From the NCBI GenBank assembly GCA_964654825.1, contig CAZZKG010000034.1:1-37736 (forward strand): DNA of 37,736 nucleotides. Reading direction: 5' to 3'. The notes under the pieces were generated by a model. It did no database searches. It had not been told where the DNA came from and worked only from the letters and a program-made list of their open reading frames with translations. Of the stretch, positions 9,101 through 17,419 are shown one piece after another (the stretch's first letter is position 1; each line of letters begins with the position of its first letter). This DNA is from CAZZKG01 sp964654825 (GTDB lineage Bacteria; Gemmatimonadota; CAZMKB01). A program made the translations under genes and the position numbers.

Positions 9101-11056
9101 ATGAAGCGTGTGCCGGATTGTCTCGGAGTTCATGTGTCCGGATTTATGAAATTTGTTATCATGCTGTTTCTCGCGCCGGCCCTCTCCAGTCTCGTACTCG
9201 TGACAGCGTCACCGGCACAGGACAGCACTGATCTTCAGTGGATGGAAGAGGAGGATGCAGTAGTCCTGCTGGATGAGAACACGTTCATCATAAAAAGCCG
9301 GAACAAAGCGAAGTACCGCCGCCACCGGGTAATCAGGATCAACAACAAGCGGGGGGAGGAGTACGGCGAGGTTACCATTTACGAAAGCAAGTATCAAAAA
9401 TGCGTGGATGTTTCGGGGCAGGTTATGAATGCGGAGGGGGAACGGGTAAAGAAGCTCGAAGAGAAAGATATCTATGTCACCGAACAATCCGGCGGGTATG
9501 TTCTCTACGATGATGACAGGTACCGGCAGTTTGAACTCGGTACCAACACCTACCCATACACGGTCGAGTATTCAATCGGGTGGGATTACAAGAGTCTCTT
9601 CAACTGGCCGCGATGGATGCCCCAGCAGGATGTCCCTGTCCTGAAATCAACGTACGTATTGGAGATCCCGCAGGAAATCGACTATCGCACACACTCCATC
9701 GGGATCGATACCGAACCGCTGCTCATCGAGAGCGGAAAGAAGAAGACCTTCACCTGGGAGCTGGAGAATATCGAAGAACGGGTCGATGAGGGGAGGATGC
9801 CACCGGAGAACAGGATCCAGCGGGCGCTCCTGTTCAGCCCGGAGTATTTTACGGTCGACAACACAACCGGATGCCTCACCTCATGGGAAGGTCTTGCCGT
9901 CTGGCTGAACCGGCTGTATGACGGGAAGTACGGGCTGACAACAGCGGCTATGGACCAGGTCAACGCACTGTTGGACAGCGCTGCGACCGATCAGAGGAAA
10001 ATTCAGTGGATCTACGCGTTTCTGCAGAAATCGACCCGCTACGTCGCCATCGAATTCGGTCTAGGAGGCTGGCAGCCGTTTTCAGCCCAATCGGTCTTCG
10101 ACAACCGGTACGGAGACTGTAAGGACCTGTCGACACTCATGGTGTCGATGTTGAGAGAGGTCGGCATCGAAGCTTACCCCGCCCTGCTCAGGACCCGTGA
10201 CCTGGGTCTGGTACGGACGGAATTCCCGTCGAACCAGTTCAACCACGTGATCACCTTCGTCCCCGGGACGGATGACACTGTATGGCTGGACTGCACGGTG
10301 GACTATTTTCCCTGTGGGGAATTGCCGGGTAACGATGAAGGGTGTGATGCACTGGTCATCAAAGGCGACACCTGTGAATTCATCCGGACACCTGAAAGCG
10401 CTCCAGAAGATAACAGGTGGACCAGCAGGATCGAGGGGAAGGTATACTCATCCGGGAAGCTCGAGTTTTCCGGTCGGCTGAGGACGACGGGGAACCAGTG
10501 CAACTGGGTGCGATCTACGCTCATCTCTCAATCGAAAAAAGAACGCGACCGCTGGATGAGTAATCTGATCGGGACATACGTTCCGAAGCTCAATCTCAAC
10601 CGGTATGAGGTAAGTAATGTAAAGGACAGTCTCGACCAACCGGTGGAGATCACGTTCGAAGGGACCGTCGAGAAGTTCGGCCGTGTGAGCAGCACACGGA
10701 TGTTCATAAATCCCAACATGCTCCAGAGGGTGGGGGCGAGAGACGCTCCGAAAGAGCCGGTGGACGAACGCGTCTTCCCCGTCTATTATGGATATGCCTA
10801 CCTGGATATCGATTCACTCGTGATCCGTCTCCCGAAGGGCTTCGAAATGGAGGCGGCTCCCGATTCGCAAGACATGGATACGTCGTTCGGATCGTTTCTC
10901 ACTGCTTATGAAACGGCTGGTGGTACGTTAACCTACAGCAGGCAGTTACAGATCAAAAAGAAGCTGATCCCTCGATCCGACTACGCGGATTACGCGGACT
11001 TCATCAAAGCAATCGTAAAAAACGACCGGTCGAAGTTCGTCTTCGTAAAACGATAA
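9101..11056 (+). CDS. exported DUF3857 / transglutaminase-like protein with intact catalytic triad
   Basis: Start at ATG 9101, preceded by GGGGAGGTGAG; the frame opens at 9065 inside the upstream gene, but that start has no support. 651 aa. A hydrophobic signal segment lies at about residues 16-38 (FVIMLFLAPALSSLVLVTA) and ends near SPAQDS; a shorter start at 9146 would give a more typical signal peptide. The DUF3857 domain occupies about residues 55-230 (YRRHRVIRINNKRGEEYGEV). The transglutaminase core has the full triad: Cys340 in RYGDCKDLSTLMVSML, His382 in FNHVI and Asp397 in VWLDCTVDYF. Family members are cysteine hydrolases or acyltransferases acting on proteins or peptides in the envelope. 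Co-transcribed with the inactive paralogue just upstream, suggesting a catalytic/pseudocatalytic pair. Confidence 0.87.
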   Translation: MKRVPDCLGVHVSGFMKFVIMLFLAPALSSLVLVTASPAQDSTDLQWMEEEDAVVLLDENTFIIKSRNKAKYRRHRVIRINNKRGEEYGEVTIYESKYQKCVDVSGQVMNAEGERVKKLEEKDIYVTEQSGGYVLYDDDRYRQFELGTNTYPYTVEYSIGWDYKSLFNWPRWMPQQDVPVLKSTYVLEIPQEIDYRTHSIGIDTEPLLIESGKKKTFTWELENIEERVDEGRMPPENRIQRALLFSPEYFTVDNTTGCLTSWEGLAVWLNRLYDGKYGLTTAAMDQVNALLDSAATDQRKIQWIYAFLQKSTRYVAIEFGLGGWQPFSAQSVFDNRYGDCKDLSTLMVSMLREVGIEAYPALLRTRDLGLVRTEFPSNQFNHVITFVPGTDDTVWLDCTVDYFPCGELPGNDEGCDALVIKGDTCEFIRTPESAPEDNRWTSRIEGKVYSSGKLEFSGRLRTTGNQCNWVRSTLISQSKKERDRWMSNLIGTYVPKLNLNRYEVSNVKDSLDQPVEITFEGTVEKFGRVSSTRMFINPNMLQRVGARDAPKEPVDERVFPVYYGYAYLDIDSLVIRLPKGFEMEAAPDSQDMDTSFGSFLTAYETAGGTLTYSRQLQIKKKLIPRSDYADYADFIKAIVKNDRSKFVFVKR

Positions 11057-11131
11057 AAACGTTGTCCTCACCAGTCTTTGCAACGATCTCCTGCTTTCGC
11101 CTGTGTTCGGGCGGGTTTGTGCCGGATCGGT

Positions 11132-12007
11132 TCAAAATTCGCGGTCAGGATTGAGAAGGGAGAGGAAGAGGAGCCGCAGGGTGTCCCACTCCGAGCCGTT
11201 ATCATCCAGGTAGTTATCCCACACCAGTCCGTCGCGATCGCTGTCCTCCTCGAATTCCGGGTGAACCCCTGACAGGAGAACCCGTCCCGCACCATAGAAA
11301 AAGGTGACCGTCGCCGGTTCGCCTGTTTCGTCGTAGAGAAACAGCGTCTCAGACTGGCCGGGTGAGTATTCCGCGAAAAACGGTCCTCCCCAGTAAAGCA
11401 CCGAATCCTGGTGGAGCCTTCCGGGGAAGATTGGTGGATTGAGTACGGGTGAGATCGAACACATCGCGAGAGACGGCCACGGGGCGATACTGTTGATGGG
11501 ACCGATGCCGGCGCCTTCGAAGAGATCGAGTGGATAGTCGTATTTCTCATTTTCCCAGAAGACGGAATCACAGGCGAAGAATGCCCCGGCACAGATGCCG
11601 ACATAGCCGCCGCCGGATGCCACGAAATTCCTGATGCGAAACACAGCCGGCCCCCAGAGATCGTACCAGTAGTACTCAGCCCATCCCCCGGGCATGATCA
11701 GGATGTCCTGGTCTTCGAGGACCCCGGCGATGATGTCATTGTGATCGACGCTCGTTACCTCATTCCCGAGCCACTCGGCCAGGTGAGTGAGGGCGATGAC
11801 GGATGAAGAGTCGGCACCCCGATCGTCGTAGATCGCGACGGAGCCGGTAAACTTGAGCGGGGACGGCGAGCCCTCCTGAGCGAGAGCAGAGCTCTGAAGA
11901 CCAGCGGCGTCCGCGCTGGTTCGGGCGACACAAGTGGAAAGGTGAAGGCTCGCTCCCGTAATACACAGGAGTGTGATCATGATCCCTGAGTAGTACAATT
12001 TTCTCAC
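11132..12007 (-). CDS. secreted class I glutamine-amidotransferase-like (BPL_N-type) protein
   Basis: 291 aa, GTG start with GAAGGAG nine bases upstream. The N-terminus (YYSGIMITLLCITGASLHLSTC) is a signal segment. From residue about 55 the fold is a class I amidotransferase/BPL_N flavodoxin-like domain: VAIYDDRGADSSSVIALTHLAEWL, then DILIMPGGWAEYYWYDL, the nucleophile elbow GGGYVGICAGAFFA with its Cys, and near the end GRVLLSGVHPEFEEDSDRDG, which supplies the His and Glu of the triad. BPL_N-like proteins resemble the N-terminal part of eukaryotic biotin-protein ligase; secreted bacterial versions have no known reaction. It converges on the DUF3857 pair and is divergent from the selenoprotein gene. 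Confidence 0.8.
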   Translation of the reverse strand: MRKLYYSGIMITLLCITGASLHLSTCVARTSADAAGLQSSALAQEGSPSPLKFTGSVAIYDDRGADSSSVIALTHLAEWLGNEVTSVDHNDIIAGVLEDQDILIMPGGWAEYYWYDLWGPAVFRIRNFVASGGGYVGICAGAFFACDSVFWENEKYDYPLDLFEGAGIGPINSIAPWPSLAMCSISPVLNPPIFPGRLHQDSVLYWGGPFFAEYSPGQSETLFLYDETGEPATVTFFYGAGRVLLSGVHPEFEEDSDRDGLVWDNYLDDNGSEWDTLRLLFLSLLNPDREF

Positions 12008-12034
12008 CGTACATTACTCCTTCGACATTACACC

Positions 12035-12063
12035 ATTATATACTACTTTTCCTTCTCTGTCAA
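12035..12063 (-). promoter_or_regulatory. consensus sigma70-type promoter, minus strand
   Basis: On the minus strand: TTGACA (12058-12063), 17-bp spacer, TATAAT (12035-12040). A perfect match, about 28 bases ahead of the GTG start at 12007. Confidence 0.8.
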
Positions 12064-12136
12064 ATGCATCCGCCGCTTTTATCATTTAAGAATTATGAGT
12101 GAACCGTTTTCATCAAATTTAAAATTTAAAAGTGGA

Positions 12137-12197
12137 ATAAATAGGGACAGTCACCATTTAAATTTTCAATTTTTAAATGGTGACTGTCCCTATTTAT
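12137..12197. repeat. 26-bp perfect inverted repeat, REP/RAYT-like palindrome
   Basis: Arms 12137-12162 and 12172-12197 are perfect reverse complements around a 9-nt A/T-rich loop (12163-12171). Each arm contains AAATAGGGACAGTCACCATT or its complement. From memory, the GGGACAGTCACC/GGTGACTGTCCC core resembles palindromes that accompany IS200-like TnpA-REP (RAYT) transposases in other bacteria. No transposase is in the window, so this would be a solitary non-autonomous copy. There is no adjacent T-run of the type expected for a terminator. Confidence 0.75.
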
Positions 12198-12357
12198 CTG
12201 CCTCTTGATGATAGTGGATCCGGTTACTATTTAGATGGTGCGGGCGCGCCGCGCCATAGGGTCGCGGTTGGATCGGACGGATGACCTCGCGAACGCCCGC
12301 CGCTCATCTGCAGCCCGAGAGTAAAGTTCACCACATAATGTCAAAAGCGGGGTGTTC
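12198..12357 (+). other. 5' region of the selenoprotein gene, no clear promoter
   Basis: Contains GC-rich palindromic stretches (GGGCGCGCCGCGCC near 12241) and a CATAAT (12334-12339) without a recognisable -35 at the right distance. The ribosome-binding site is probably the GCGGGGTG just before ATG 12358. Confidence 0.3.
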
Positions 12358-14487
12358 ATGAATCTTCCGGGGAGAGAGGCGTATCACGGAACCGCAGCCT
12401 CGTTTCTTATCATTCTGATGTGCTGTGTGCCCGCTCTCCGGGCAGACGATTCCGTCCAATACCTGGGACACTTTGACACGCAGTTCTTCAGCGAGCTCCT
12501 CGATGTTGAAACCAGCGGCGATACGGCGTATGTGAGCGGTGTCAGCGGTTTCTTTATCATCGATGTTGCCGATCCTGAATCTTTACAACTCATCGGCAGG
12601 TATGATTCAGAGGGTCCCAACGAGCGCTTCTACCAGTCCGCTGTTGGAAACGGCCATGCGTATGGAGCGAGCCGATTCGAGGGGCTCGTCGTCCTCGATC
12701 TCGGTAACCCGGCCGATCCGACACGTGTGAGCCGTTATCAACCGGAAGACCTGGCATTCGAAGGAGTGGCTCTGTCGGACACCCTGCTCTTCGCCGCCGC
12801 CCTGGATCAGGGCCTTCGGATTTTCAACATCGCCCAGCCGGACACCACTGTGCTCCTCGGCTCGCTTACAGATCTCGAAGCCGCAAAGAGGCTCGTCGCA
12901 CGGGGTCCTTTTGTCTTCGCTGCCGATGGCTCCGGAGGGCTCAAGGTGATCGACATCACCGATCCAACGGCACCTGTCCTCGCAGGGAGTCTTCAGACCA
13001 GTGGTGCGGCTCTCGATGTGGTCGTGCAGGACGACATCGCCCTTCTGGCGGTTGGAAGTGCCGGTGTTGACGTCGTGGACATATCCAATCCTGCATCCCC
13101 GACACTCCTTTCCAACTTCGACACGCCCGGTTTTGCTGCCGGTATCGCCGTGCAGGAAAGCCTCGTGTTCGTTGCAGACTGGGAAGGTATTCAGGTGGTG
13201 CGGATAACCGATCCGACGGATCCGCAGCTCGCCGGATGGGAAGACACTCCCGCACGGGCGATGGGTATCGATGCCGAGGGGATCGATTCTTTCGTGGCCG
13301 ACTGGTTCACCTTCCGGTTGTATCGTTCGGGACCCACAGACGACCCGGACATTCATCTTCCTCTCACCGGTATCAACTTCGGCGACGTCGGCGTGGGCGA
13401 AAGTGTCGACACCGTCGTCACAGTGGAAAACACCGGCGGGGCACTTCTCTCTGTCAGCGGCATCACTTCGAGTAATCCCGACTTCGAGATCCAGCCGGTT
13501 TCCTTCACTCTCGACCCGTCGGACACCGGGGAACTGCAGATTACGTTCACCCGAAGTTTCGAGAGTTCCACAAATACCACCTTCATCATCTCGAGTGACG
13601 ATCCCGATGAGAGCGAACGGAGCCTGACGGCGCAGATCACGGATGCCCGGTTTCTTCAGGAGGGAGAGCTCGCTCCCGACTTCACTCTGAACGACCTGGG
13701 GGGCATACCGCACTCCCTGTCCGATTTCAGCGGACAGGTCGTCGTCCTCGCCTTTTTCGCCTCCTGGTGACCTGTGTGCGGTCCGGAGTTCTCGGACCTC
13801 GAAACCTCCATGTGGCAGGTCTATCAATATGAAGACATGGTCATTCTCGGCATAAACTTCTCCGAGCCGCAGCAGGTGGTCGAGGATTTCGTGGAGACAT
13901 TCGGTGTGACATTTCCGGTACTTCTGGATCCGGCAGGAGGGGTCTACCTGACTTACTCCAACGGCGGCCAGTCTCCCTTTCCGCTAGACTACATCATCGA
14001 TCAGCAGGGAGTAATCAGGTACATCGCCACCGAGTACGATCCCGACGAAATGATCCGGACGATAGAAGAGCTGCTCGGTCTGGTTACACCCCCTACTCTA
14101 ACGATATCCTGCTACCTCGTGGAAGACATTGTTCCTGAAGGAGGGTACCTCCCATTCGAAGCGACCATCACGAACAACATGGAAAATGACATCCCCGCCG
14201 GGTCGTACGATCTCCTGGTAGAGCACTTCGCTCGAACCGGATGCGGCGTCCTGGAGAACCCCGTATTCACGCACACTCTCACACCCGGCGTCCTCCTCCC
14301 GCCCGGCCCGTCGATCTTCCGTTTCGACATCGGACCGCTTCCAGACGGAACAAGCGGACTGAGCCCCGTCGCAACGCGGATATCCAGCCGGTATTTCGAC
14401 ACTGACCCCATGGTGACCGATGATTGCTGTTTTCAGTGGAAGATAGTTCAATATCCTTCGAAGCGTGAGGCGATTCCCCAACCCTGA
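12358..14487 (+). CDS. exported selenoprotein: LVIVD repeats + HYDIN-like domain + thioredoxin-fold UxxC redoxin
   Basis: Read as one 709-aa protein in which the in-frame TGA at 13768-13770 encodes selenocysteine 471. ATG 12358 follows GCGGGGTG; a GTG two codons earlier is possible. The signal peptide covers about residues 1-30 (AASFLIILMCCVPALRAD). Residues about 33-325 are LVIVD-type propeller repeats (GLKVIDITDPTAPVLAGSL). Residues about 330-430 are a HYDIN/choice-of-anchor-D beta-sandwich (INFGDVGVGESVDTVVTVEN). Residues about 435-575 are a TlpA/AhpC-TSA redoxin: APDFTLNDLGG, VVVLAFFASW-U-PVCGPEF, then VTFPVLLDPAGGVYLTY and PLDYIIDQQGVIRYI. The TGA sits exactly where the first Cys of WCxxC belongs, leaving Cys474 as resolving residue. 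Residues 576-709 form a C-terminal beta domain. The frame continues unbroken for 238 codons after the TGA, which a SECIS-like hairpin follows. Probably a periplasmic or surface thiol oxidoreductase. No selA, selB or selC lies in the window. Confidence 0.85.
13768..13800 (+). promoter_or_regulatory. selenocysteine UGA and bacterial SECIS hairpin
   Basis: The UGA at 13768-13770 is followed by a perfect 6-bp stem, GGUCCG (13780-13785) and CGGACC (13793-13798), closing a 7-nt loop GAGUUCU (13786-13792). The loop begins 16 bases after the UGA and its first base is G. Both features match the accepted bacterial SECIS pattern: a small apical loop with G in the first two positions, within roughly 16-37 nt of the UGA. 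A G-C pair (13778/13800) could extend the stem past one mismatch. Confidence 0.75.
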
Positions 14488-14503
14488 TGGGAAGAGACCG
14501 TCC

Positions 14504-14989
14504 TCACCCGGTCCGGCGGCGACCGGGAAGGCTTTCTCGTACCCGTCGTGAGAAATCCATCGCCCGGCAGCGGGGGCAGAGCTCGAGGTGTGGGGGAGGG
14601 TCGCCCCCCTCGGGGGACAGCTTTTTTGTCAGGTGAGCGTGCGAGACAGCGGGGAGGAGGTAGGTGCCGCAACGCGCGCACAGCACGGCATGAGAGATGA
14701 ACCCGGCTTCAATCGCCAGCCGCCTGATGCCGGTGATGAAGTCCCTGATCCCAACCCCCGCGGGGCACTGGTCTGTGCACTCATCGCAGGTGGGGCAGCA
14801 CCAGATAGACTCGTCCGCGACCAGGTCCACATCCCGCAGAGCCTTCTCGATAATGCGGCGCGGTGAACGGCCGAGACGAAGATCGCCGAACAGTTCACGA
14901 TACGGGCAGCAGGCGGTACATTTCCCGCACTCGAGGCACCCGGCGAGATGACATTCCTTTATGAGGATCTCAACAGCTTCATGATTCAA
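14504..14989 (-). CDS. HdrC-like 4Fe-4S protein of the aldehyde oxidoreductase operon
   Basis: 161 aa from a TTG start at 14989 that overlaps the end of the ferredoxin gene by 11 bases; an ATG at 15034 would add 15 poorly conserved-looking residues. Two classical 4Fe-4S motifs are present: Cys18, 21, 24, 28-Pro (CLECGKCTACCP) and Cys65, 68, 71, 75-Pro (CPTCDECTDQCP), spaced as in heterodisulfide reductase subunit C and related electron carriers. The C-terminal third adds two CxxC pairs (CARCG and CPRCRA), which could be a zinc ribbon. No membrane segment. As last gene of the operon it probably passes electrons between the four-cluster ferredoxin and an acceptor encoded elsewhere. It converges on the selenoprotein gene with 16 bases between stops. 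Confidence 0.82.
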   Translation of the reverse strand: MNHEAVEILIKECHLAGCLECGKCTACCPYRELFGDLRLGRSPRRIIEKALRDVDLVADESIWCCPTCDECTDQCPAGVGIRDFITGIRRLAIEAGFISHAVLCARCGTYLLPAVSHAHLTKKLSPEGGDPPPHLELCPRCRAMDFSRRVRESLPGRRRTG

Positions 14990-15485
14990 TCTCAGGTACC
15001 CCCCGTGAGGTCGACTTCTGCATGAGCTCGGCATAGCGGGCTCCGCACGCGCGCTTCATACTGATGTGAGCGGTCTCGGCATCCACGAAGGAGAGCGCCC
15101 CCGCTTCGCAGAAATCCACACAGGAGGGATTCCCGTCGCAGAGATCGCACTTCGTGACGCGCTCTTCTGTCGAATCGATCCCCATCGCGCCGAAAGGGCA
15201 CGCAAAGACACACATCTTACAACCGATACAGAGTTCATAATCGATCACGATTCGGCCGAGATCCCTGTCGCGTGATATGGCGTCCTTCGGGCAGACGGCG
15301 GCGCACTCCGGTTCCAGGCACTGCTGGCAGAACATCGGGAGATAAAAACCTTCGGCTTCCCACTTGATGATGTGTATCCGCGCCCGTGCCGGGTTCGCGG
15401 TACCGGTGTGTTTTAATGAGCAGACGAGCTCGCACTGGCGGCAGCCGGTGCATTTTTTTTGATCGATTACTATCATGTTTGACAT
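14979..15485 (-). CDS. four-cluster 4Fe-4S ferredoxin-like electron-transfer subunit
   Basis: 168 aa with sixteen Cys in four ligand sets: C12/15/18/22, C53/56/61/65, C86/89/92/96 and C113/116/122/126. This is the pattern of the HycB/NrfC/DmsB-like polyferredoxin subunits, which are also found beside tungsten aldehyde oxidoreductases (AorA-like). It lacks a Tat or Sec signal, so it is cytoplasmic like its partner enzyme. The start overlaps the end of the oxidoreductase gene by 13 bases and its own end overlaps the HdrC-like gene, indicating translational coupling. It would take electrons from the oxidoreductase cluster and pass them on. Confident in family; the final acceptor is not evident. 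Confidence 0.88.
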   Translation of the reverse strand: MSNMIVIDQKKCTGCRQCELVCSLKHTGTANPARARIHIIKWEAEGFYLPMFCQQCLEPECAAVCPKDAISRDRDLGRIVIDYELCIGCKMCVFACPFGAMGIDSTEERVTKCDLCDGNPSCVDFCEAGALSFVDAETAHISMKRACGARYAELMQKSTSRGVPEIES

Positions 15486-17404
15486 GCGGGTGCTCCCCGA
15501 ACTGCGCGTTCGTATACTTTTTCGAGGCCGAGGCGTTTGAGAGTGTCGGGAGTGGGGACTCCCTCCCGGTCCCAGCCGTGGTGATGGTAATACTCATCTA
15601 TCATCCGGGTAAACTTCTCACGGTCGATCGTCCTGTTCCTGATGATTTCGAATCCGAGCCTGGTCGGTTCATCGAAATAGCGGTCCGGCAGCCAGTCATC
15701 TTCGCGGGTCGCGCCCTCGCGGATGTTGAAAAGCCGCTCGAGATTGTTGGCCCGCTCCGCGGCCTCCCACACCTGGATCGGGCTCATTTCGAGGCCGGTA
15801 ATAAGTTTCAGCAGGTCTGAGAACTCCTGGAATGCGGGCATGTTGGGTGAGAGAAACACCGTGTGAAATTTGCAGATCCCGAGAGAATCCACGGCCATGT
15901 AACACTGCTCCTGCCAGAACACCAGCCAGGGCTTCCCTTCGTAATCCGTGAACTCGGATGAGAGGGGACCATCATAGGGAATGGGGTGACCGTAGATCTT
16001 CCGGAGAAGTTTCTCGGGCAGGTGATAGAGGTCGATGGCGGGTCTGCTCCGGAGGTGATCGGCACCTCGCGATGACGTCGCGATGTTGAGAGCCAGGGAA
16101 GGGGTCGGCCGCTCGTCGGAATGAAGATTGCTCATGCCCTTCACGTGGATACAGTAACCGGCGGCTTCATCGGGGAATTGAGCCATGGCCCCCCTGACGC
16201 CTTCCGCGAGAACGGCGCCGAAGCCCTCACGGTTTGCCGTCTGGTGAGTGAGACGGATCAGGGCTTCACTGTCACCGAACCGGAGTTGGAGCCCTGCAGT
16301 GTCTTCGGTTGTGATGATGCCTTCCTCGAACAGCTCCATCGCCCAGGAGGCGAGACTGCCGAATTCCACGGTGTCCATCCCGTACTTGTTGCAGAGATGG
16401 TTGCCGTAGAGTATCGTGGAAAAATCTTTGCATCCGGGCTCGGCCCCGAAAGCGCCCTGAGTCGTGTACTCCGGTCCCTCGTCGTATGTCCCGGCGTATG
16501 GACCGTCATTGATGACGTATCGATGGCGGCAGTGCAGCTGGCACCCGAAACATCCGGATGTCCCCACCGAGTGATCTTCGATCGCCTCGCACTCGATCGC
16601 TTCACTGTCCACGTGCTGGTTGAGGCGGAAGTTCTCCGTCCGCACCAGTCCCGTCGAGTTGGTGACATCGTAGATAAACATGGTGCCCCAGCGCTGCATG
16701 ATCTGACCGAATTTTGTGGATGTTATTTTTCTGCACATCTCCCGGTTGTAGGAAAGAGCTTCCTCAGGGTGAGCGATGTCGATTCCCATCGTCCCCCTGA
16801 CGGCGACCGCCTTGAGCTTCTTCGAACCGAGAACCGCTCCCATACCCGTCCTTCCGCCGGCATTCTTGTGACCGGTGATGACGTTCGCGAACCTGACCAG
16901 CTTTTCACCCGCGGGACCGATCGCGAGCGCTTTGATTTCCTCATCACCGAGTTGGGTCCGGATGAGCTCCTGGGTCCTGAATGTGTCCGCCCCCCAGAGA
17001 TGAGAGGCGTCCCTGATTTCGATCTTCCCGTTGTTGATCCAGAGATACACCGGTGTGGGCGAAGTGCCGAGGATGATAAGATGGTCGAGGCCGGCGTACC
17101 TGAGCTCGGGAGCGAAAAAGCCGCCCATGTTGGATGAGCCGAGGAGTCCGGTGAGGGGACTCTTCGCCATGATGTGGGTGCGTGCCGAAGCGCTTGCCGG
17201 GGTGCCGCCGAGGAATCCGGCTGAAATACAGCAGACATTGTCCGGACCAAGAGGGTCGACACCGGGTTCCAGGTACCGGAAGAGGTAGTAGATGTCGAGC
17301 CCGCGTCCTCCAATATACTTCTTCCTCAATTCAGTGGGGATCGGCTCAGTTCTGATCTCACCGCTGGTGAGATCAACTATAGCGCAATTCGTGGTCATCG
17401 TCAT
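15473..17404 (-). CDS. aor: aldehyde:ferredoxin oxidoreductase (tungsten-pterin enzyme)
   Basis: 643 aa, the usual length of the AOR family, which oxidises aldehydes to carboxylic acids (or reduces acids) with a tungsten bis-pterin and one 4Fe-4S cluster. The N-terminal domain (about 1-205) has YIGGRGLDIYYL and GFFAPELRYAGLDHLIILG. The cluster ligands are visible as C285-x2-C288-x3-C292 (GCFGCQLHC) and C511 in DSLGICKF, the DxxGxC motif. GPEYTT (E312) and RGADH (H450) correspond to conserved active-site Glu and His positions of the archaeal enzyme. No signal peptide, so cytoplasmic. ATG 17404 follows GGGAGAG; the Met two codons later is a possible alternative. It lies 15 bases after a zinc-ribbon gene and overlaps the ferredoxin gene. 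Substrate range cannot be predicted. Confidence 0.92.
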   Translation of the reverse strand: MTMTTNCAIVDLTSGEIRTEPIPTELRKKYIGGRGLDIYYLFRYLEPGVDPLGPDNVCCISAGFLGGTPASASARTHIMAKSPLTGLLGSSNMGGFFAPELRYAGLDHLIILGTSPTPVYLWINNGKIEIRDASHLWGADTFRTQELIRTQLGDEEIKALAIGPAGEKLVRFANVITGHKNAGGRTGMGAVLGSKKLKAVAVRGTMGIDIAHPEEALSYNREMCRKITSTKFGQIMQRWGTMFIYDVTNSTGLVRTENFRLNQHVDSEAIECEAIEDHSVGTSGCFGCQLHCRHRYVINDGPYAGTYDEGPEYTTQGAFGAEPGCKDFSTILYGNHLCNKYGMDTVEFGSLASWAMELFEEGIITTEDTAGLQLRFGDSEALIRLTHQTANREGFGAVLAEGVRGAMAQFPDEAAGYCIHVKGMSNLHSDERPTPSLALNIATSSRGADHLRSRPAIDLYHLPEKLLRKIYGHPIPYDGPLSSEFTDYEGKPWLVFWQEQCYMAVDSLGICKFHTVFLSPNMPAFQEFSDLLKLITGLEMSPIQVWEAAERANNLERLFNIREGATREDDWLPDRYFDEPTRLGFEIIRNRTIDREKFTRMIDEYYHHHGWDREGVPTPDTLKRLGLEKVYERAVRGAPACQT

Positions 17405-17419
17405 GGAAATGTCTCTCCC

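Noticed and set aside
13768..13770. TGA as a genuine stop, with a second gene starting at GTG 13774
   Set aside because: The second frame has no binding site, begins in the middle of a redoxin active site, and stays in the same frame; the SECIS-like hairpin supports read-through.
12607..13827. Minus-strand open frame of 406 codons opposite the selenoprotein
   Set aside because: Antisense shadow that overlaps the whole propeller region; no recognisable protein features.
16121..17137. Long plus-strand open frame of 338 codons opposite the AOR gene
   Set aside because: Antisense shadow of a well-recognised AOR; the translation has no domain features.
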